Source: an uncultured Acidovorax sp. (GTDB taxonomy: Bacteria > Pseudomonadota > Gammaproteobacteria > Burkholderiales > Burkholderiaceae_C). Taken from it: a stretch of DNA of 49,737 bases. Below are positions 46,239 to 49,737 of this stretch, piece by piece. Numbering within the stretch: the first letter of the stretch is position 1; each line of letters opens with the position of its first letter. The stretch is taken from NCBI GenBank assembly GCA_913774955.1, contig CAJYKV010000002.1:1-49737 (forward strand). The letters run 5' to 3'. A model generated the notes under the pieces. The model saw only the letters and a list, made by a program, of their open reading frames with translations. It ran no database searches and was not told where the DNA came from. The position numbers and the translations under genes are program-made.

Positions 46239-46306
46239 GTGCCCGCATTCTAGGAAGGCCTGGGAGGCCCCGCGGCACGAGGGCCCAACAGCCGTCCCAA
46301 GCCGCG

Positions 46307-47065
46307 CTAGCTGTTCAATCCGCGCACCACCACCGACAGGGACCGCCGGAACTTCTCCCGCAACCGGTACACCTGCGCCGGCCGGTGCGCCGCGCCCGAC
46401 TCCAGCAGCCCTTCCACCGGCTCCAGCATGCCCAGCTCGTCGATCTTGCGCCGGAAGCTCACCTTGTTCACCGGCTCGCCGAGCACCGCCTCGTACACCG
46501 ACTGCAGTTGCGGCAGCGTCATGCGCTCCCCGCAGAAATACACCGGCAGCGACGAGTACTGGCTCTTGGAGCGCACCCGCGCCACGGCCAGCCCCACCAT
46601 GTCGGCGTGGTCGAAAGCCAGGGCCGGCAGCGCGCCCACCGGCGCCAACTGCCACCGGGCGCCCGTGCTTTCGCCCCGGGTGCCGCTGCGCTCCCCGGCC
46701 AGCAGCTCCGCCGGCACCAGCGCGCAATAGACGATCGAGACCGACCAGCCGCGCGGATCGCGCCCTGCCCCGGAATAGGTCGCGAGCTGTTCCAGGTAGG
46801 GGCTCTCGATGCCCGTCTTCTCGCGCAGCACACGGGCCGCCGCGTCCCAGGCCGTGCCGTCCTCCTGCGCATGGATGAAACCGCCCGGCAGCGCCCATGC
46901 GCCCGCATGCGGGCCGTCCTCGCGCCGCAGCAGCACGGCATGCAGCGCACTGCCCCTGAGGGTGAGCAGCACCACGTCCACGGTGCAGAGCACGGGAGGG
47001 AAGTCGGTGCCCGGCAAGGACGGCGAACCGGAAGGAGACGATGCGGCGGATGGAGGCGCGGCCAT
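46307..47065 (-). CDS. NrtR-like Nudix-winged helix regulator
   Basis: A 252-residue protein with a Nudix domain and a C-terminal winged helix. The Nudix opening is VDVVLLTLRGSALHAVLLRR then WALPGGFIHAQEDGTAW. The box, expected as RExxEExG, reads RVLREKTG (residues 78-85): two of the three glutamates have become Val79 and Lys83, so hydrolysis is unlikely. The C-terminal part (MTLPQLQSVYEAVLGEPVNK and SFRRKIDELGMLE) resembles the winged helix of NrtR, which binds ADP-ribose through a dead Nudix domain and controls NAD genes. It is divergent from a 5'-nucleotidase gene that could act on NMN or NAD, a fitting target. ATG 47065 is the first plausible start. Confidence 0.82.
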   Translation of the reverse strand: MAAPPSAASSPSGSPSLPGTDFPPVLCTVDVVLLTLRGSALHAVLLRREDGPHAGAWALPGGFIHAQEDGTAWDAAARVLREKTGIESPYLEQLATYSGAGRDPRGWSVSIVYCALVPAELLAGERSGTRGESTGARWQLAPVGALPALAFDHADMVGLAVARVRSKSQYSSLPVYFCGERMTLPQLQSVYEAVLGEPVNKVSFRRKIDELGMLEPVEGLLESGAAHRPAQVYRLREKFRRSLSVVVRGLNS

Positions 47066-47135
47066 GGCAAGCGGAGGAATCGCGGAACCCCGGAGTGTGC
47101 CTGCGACCGCGCCCAGGCGGGCGCCCCTCGGGCCG

Positions 47136-47211
47136 CAAAAGCACTTTTTCCCGGCCCGACCATTCATCGCGCTGTCACGCCGCGCCGCAAGCATGCGTGC
47201 TTTTGTCACGC
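47136..47211. promoter_or_regulatory. Repeats in the Nudix-nucleotidase divergent region, candidate operators
   Basis: CAAAAGCAC (47136-47144) and GTGCTTTTG (47197-47205) form a 9-bp inverted repeat with a 52-bp spacer. TGTCACGC occurs twice in direct orientation, at 47173-47180 and 47204-47211, 31 bp apart, about three helical turns. The second arm also contains a 14-bp dyad (AAGCATGCGTGCTT, 47189-47202). All lie between the two divergent starts. Confidence 0.5.
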
Positions 47212-47234
47212 AATACAAAGCGAAGGAGAGCGCC

Positions 47235-49163
47235 ATGGTGGCCAAGGTGTGGAGAAGAAACATGGGTGTGCGCCGCATCGCGCTGGGCGGCGCCGTGGTG
47301 GCCACGGCCGCCCTGCTGGCGGCCTGCGGCGGCGGAGGATCGGGCGGCGGCGGCCTGGGCGGACAGCCGATGGAACTCACCATACTGCACATCAACGACC
47401 ACCACTCCACGCTGGAATCCAGATCCAAGACCCTGCAGCTCTCCGCGGGCGGTTCCGCGCCGGTCGCCGTGGCCGTGGACGCCGGTGGCTTCCCGCGCGT
47501 CACCGCGGCGATCGACGAGCTCTCCAAGCGCGCGCCCAACGTGCTCAAGCTGCACGCGGGCGACGCCCTCACCGGCACGCTGTACTTCAACCGCGCGGGC
47601 GCCGACGGCGAGGCCGATGCGGCGATGATGAACACCGTCTGCTTCGATGCCTTCACGCTCGGCAACCACGAGTTCGACAAGGGCGACACGGGCCTGAAAA
47701 ACTTCCTCGACCTGCTGCACAAGGGCAACTGCAAAACACCGGCCCTGAGCGCCAACGTGCGCTTCGGCGCCAATTCCGCGCTCAACGCCGCCAAGGCACG
47801 GGGCGCCGTCCAGGCTTCCACCGTCGTGGAACGCGCCGGCCAGAAGATCGGCATCGTCGGCCTCACCGTCGCCGGCAAGACCAAGGCCTCGTCCAGCCCC
47901 GATCCGGACACGACCTTCGAGGACGAAGCCACCGCCGCCCAGCGCGAGATCGACCGCCTGCGCGGCCAGGGCATCAACAAGATCGTGCTCATGAGCCACA
48001 TCGGCTACGACGCCGACCGCCAGATCGTGCCCAGGCTCTCGGGCGTGGACGTGGTGGTGGGCGCCGACTCGCACACCCTGCTCGGCCCCGACGCGCTCAA
48101 GGCCACCGGCGTGGGCACGCCCGGCGGCGCCTACCCGACGCGCACCACCGACAAGGACGGCCGCACCGTCTGCATCGTGCAGGCCTGGGAATACGCCCAG
48201 GTGGTGGGCGAGCTGAAGGTGAACTTCGATGCCGACGGCAACGTCACCCAGTGCGCCGGCACCCCGCACGTGCTGATCGGCGACACCTTCACCATCGGCG
48301 GCAAGGCCCCGACGGACGCGGAAGCGAAGGCCCTGCAGGCCAGCGTGGCCGCCACCGGCTTCCTGCGCGTGACCCAGCCCTCCACCGCGGCCACCGCCAC
48401 CCTGCAGCCCTTCAAGGACCGCGTGGCCGTGTTCAACCGCACCCAGGTCGCCGTGGCGCCCGAAGAGCTGTGCTCGCGCCGCGTACCCGGCGGCGCCGGC
48501 TCTTCCGACTACAGCCGCTCCAGCGCCGCCTGCAACGCCGAAGGCAGCGTAAGCGCGCGCGGCGGCGACATCCAGCAACTCGTCGCCCAGGCGTACCTCG
48601 ACGTGGCCAACACCCGCTACGGCGGTGCCGACATCTCGCTGCAGAGCGGCGGCGGCGTGCGCATCCCCCTGCAGGGCACCGTCTCGGCCGCCCAGGTCAT
48701 CCAGGTGCTGCCCTTCGGCAACATGCTCTTCCGCCTCGACGTGACCGGCACGGAAGTGAAGGCCATGCTGGAGGACGGCATGGAAGCCGTCTTCGGCACC
48801 GGCGGCTCCACCGGCCCCTACCCCTACACCGGCGGCCTGCGCTTCGACGTGAACGCCGCTGCCGCGGCGGGCCAGCGCGTCTCCGGTATCGAAGTGCGTA
48901 ATGCGGCTTCCGGCGCGTGGGAGCCGCTGAATGCCACGAAGACGTACAAGCTGTTCGTGCTGAGCTTCAACGCCACGGGCGGTGATGGGTACAAGACGCT
49001 GGCGGCGGTACCCGCGGCGCGGCGGCTGGATATCGGGGTGCTGGATGCGGATGTGTTCTTCAGCTACATCGAAAAGCAGGGGAGGGATGGGGCGACCGGG
49101 TTGCCGGTGCTCAAGCGGTTGCCGCGGGAGTGGTACAGCACGAAGACGTTCCAGGGGAGGTAA
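47235..49163 (+). CDS. Lipoprotein 5'-nucleotidase/metallophosphatase (UshA/NadN-like)
   Basis: A 642-residue two-domain 5'-nucleotidase. The signal peptide ends in lipobox LLAAC followed by a Gly-rich linker. The metallophosphatase domain has the dimetal ligands in ILHINDHHS, LHAGDALTG, LGNHEFD, LMSHIGYD and VVGADSHTLL. The C-terminal 5'-nucleotidase domain has DISLQSGGGVRIPLQG and LSFNATGGDGYKTL, with substrate-stacking Tyr and Phe. It should release nucleosides from nucleotides (possibly NMN or NAD) at the cell envelope. ATG 47235 is chosen for its AAGGAGAG site 6 nt upstream; ATG 47193 is an alternative. It is divergent from the Nudix regulator. Confidence 0.92.
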   Translation: MVAKVWRRNMGVRRIALGGAVVATAALLAACGGGGSGGGGLGGQPMELTILHINDHHSTLESRSKTLQLSAGGSAPVAVAVDAGGFPRVTAAIDELSKRAPNVLKLHAGDALTGTLYFNRAGADGEADAAMMNTVCFDAFTLGNHEFDKGDTGLKNFLDLLHKGNCKTPALSANVRFGANSALNAAKARGAVQASTVVERAGQKIGIVGLTVAGKTKASSSPDPDTTFEDEATAAQREIDRLRGQGINKIVLMSHIGYDADRQIVPRLSGVDVVVGADSHTLLGPDALKATGVGTPGGAYPTRTTDKDGRTVCIVQAWEYAQVVGELKVNFDADGNVTQCAGTPHVLIGDTFTIGGKAPTDAEAKALQASVAATGFLRVTQPSTAATATLQPFKDRVAVFNRTQVAVAPEELCSRRVPGGAGSSDYSRSSAACNAEGSVSARGGDIQQLVAQAYLDVANTRYGGADISLQSGGGVRIPLQGTVSAAQVIQVLPFGNMLFRLDVTGTEVKAMLEDGMEAVFGTGGSTGPYPYTGGLRFDVNAAAAAGQRVSGIEVRNAASGAWEPLNATKTYKLFVLSFNATGGDGYKTLAAVPAARRLDIGVLDADVFFSYIEKQGRDGATGLPVLKRLPREWYSTKTFQGR

Positions 49164-49395
49164 GGCGCCTCTGTGATGTGCTGCCCCGCTGGCGCTCGGC
49201 AAACGCGCCTTCGGGTCAGCAGCAGTCCTGGTGGCCTGTAAAACCCTTAATCTCGCCCAAGGATTGATGCGGCTACTGGGTGCAGGTCACAGGCGATGGT
49301 GCGCCGTCGTCGGTCAGCTGGCACACCGACGAGACATCAGTAATGCAGAGGTACCAGGAGTGCAAGGGGCATGGGTACATGCCCGTTGTAGCGAC
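49164..49395. other. Atypical A+T-richer intergenic region with an inverted repeat
   Basis: These 232 bp separate the nucleotidase from the immunity gene and have visibly lower GC than the rest. TCGTCGGT (49307-49314) pairs with ACCGACGA (49325-49332) around a ten-base loop; there is no T-run. A short leftward ORF crosses it (49273-49380). No tRNA or attachment-site signature is seen. Confidence 0.6.
49273..49380 (-). CDS. Short Cys-containing ORF, possible remnant
   Basis: A 35-codon frame, in the same frame as the immunity gene and starting 15 nt beyond its stop. The product would hold four Cys (MYPCPLHSWYLC, SSVCQL, VTCTQ). It could be a small protein, the remnant of an older toxin or immunity module, or chance. 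No clear ribosome site. Confidence 0.2.
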   Translation of the reverse strand: MYPCPLHSWYLCITDVSSVCQLTDDGAPSPVTCTQ

Positions 49396-49737
49396 TCAGT
49401 TCAGCTCATCCGCGAGCGGTTCGATCAGTGCGTTCGAGAGTTGCAGCTCATGCAGCGCTTCGAGGGCGCGCTCCGACACGACCAGTCTCCCATCCGGCGC
49501 GGCACCGAAGTCATCATGTCCGGCTTCGCCAATCGGTTGAAGCCATGCGAACTCAGGAATGGCCCTTCCAGGCTCAATCTCGTCGAAGGCTTCGGACTTC
49601 GTCACTTCGACTTCAGCAAAGCGAGCGCCCGTCGCACCCAGGCCAAGAAGCTTGTCCTTGGCTCCCCGGGTCACGATGAAGCAAGGGAAGCTCTCAAGGA
49701 GAACATCACCAAGCCATCCCTCAAGCTGGTAATGCAG
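49396..49737 (-). CDS. Truncated Imm11/DUF1629-type immunity protein
   Basis: The frame is open from the right edge of the window to a TGA at 49396 and so is the C-terminal 113 residues of a longer protein. It begins LHYQLEGWLGDVLLESFPCF and includes TRGAKDKLLGLGATGARFA, EFAWLQPIG and GHDDFGAAPDGRLVVSERAL, which I match to the Imm11 (DUF1629) family, immunity proteins paired with polymorphic toxins, often Rhs or type VI effectors. The GTG at 49674 is only an internal Val. Its base composition is lower in GC than most of the window, typical of exchanged toxin-immunity cassettes. The toxin, if present, lies to the right, outside the window. Confidence 0.75.
   Translation of the reverse strand: MHYQLEGWLGDVLLESFPCFIVTRGAKDKLLGLGATGARFAEVEVTKSEAFDEIEPGRAIPEFAWLQPIGEAGHDDFGAAPDGRLVVSERALEALHELQLSNALIEPLADELN

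Noticed and set aside
45807-47144. One 445-residue frame joining the small Cys protein to an upstream region.
   Set aside because: The first 300 residues are an out-of-frame reading of the Nudix gene; the real start is most likely ATG 46238.

Overview
The window is about 50 kb of very GC-rich DNA (roughly 70% G+C by eye in the genes). Genes are densely packed, many operons are joined by 4-nt ATGA or GTGA overlaps, and the protein families are typical of Burkholderiales: Bug/TctC binding proteins, a CreA protein, a paired CphA2/CphA1 cyanophycin locus, and a PaoABC-type molybdenum hydroxylase. I infer a member of the Comamonadaceae, most likely Acidovorax/Paracidovorax. No rRNA, tRNA, CRISPR array, transposase or phage gene was seen. 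The two ends of the window (1-285 and about 49180-49737) and the patch near 1415-1460 are visibly richer in A+T than the rest.

Layout. 1-6.7 kb: a DUF4174 protein, a CZB-domain protein that has lost two zinc ligands, a luciferase-like monooxygenase, an orphan GspF, a lipoprotein secretory lipase, a cN-I type 5'-nucleotidase and an EF-hand protein. 6.7-15.9 kb: a cyanophycin locus. A zinc-ribbon ABC exporter-type protein, a 29-codon linker ORF and a DUF1854 protein run leftward; CphA2-like, CphA1 and CreA run rightward from the shared intergenic region. 16-20.6 kb: a LysR regulator divergent from a CoA-transferase, DUF1254 protein and Bug binding protein, probably a small carboxylate uptake and activation cluster. 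20.7-26.1 kb: FrnE/DsbA-like oxidoreductase, AlkB, transglutaminase, catalase KatE and a stand-alone receiver protein.

26.2-32.3 kb: a tightly overlapping leftward signalling operon with a CHASE3-GAF hybrid histidine kinase carrying three receivers, then CheR, CheB and a receiver-histidine kinase; no chemoreceptor is encoded beside it. 32.4-38.8 kb: ParB-like orphan, dCache-GGDEF diguanylate cyclase, RecQ-like helicase, a bidirectional terminator, and a haem-oxygenase-fold iron enzyme. 38.9-45 kb: a four-gene molybdenum hydroxylase operon (PaoA-, PaoB-, PaoC- and XdhC-like) divergent from a MocA-like cytidylyltransferase. 45-49.7 kb: nitroreductase, a small conserved Cys-containing protein, an NrtR-like degenerate Nudix regulator divergent from a lipoprotein 5'-nucleotidase, then a short atypical region ending in a truncated Imm11/DUF1629-type immunity gene that runs off the window.

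The most unusual items are the cyanophycin locus (zinc-ribbon and PH-like ABC protein, double ATGA mini-ORF, CphA2 with a ruined second P-loop), the receptor-less CheR/CheB/kinase operon, the cytoplasmic-looking PaoABC-type enzyme, and the Nudix regulator/nucleotidase pair with repeats between them.
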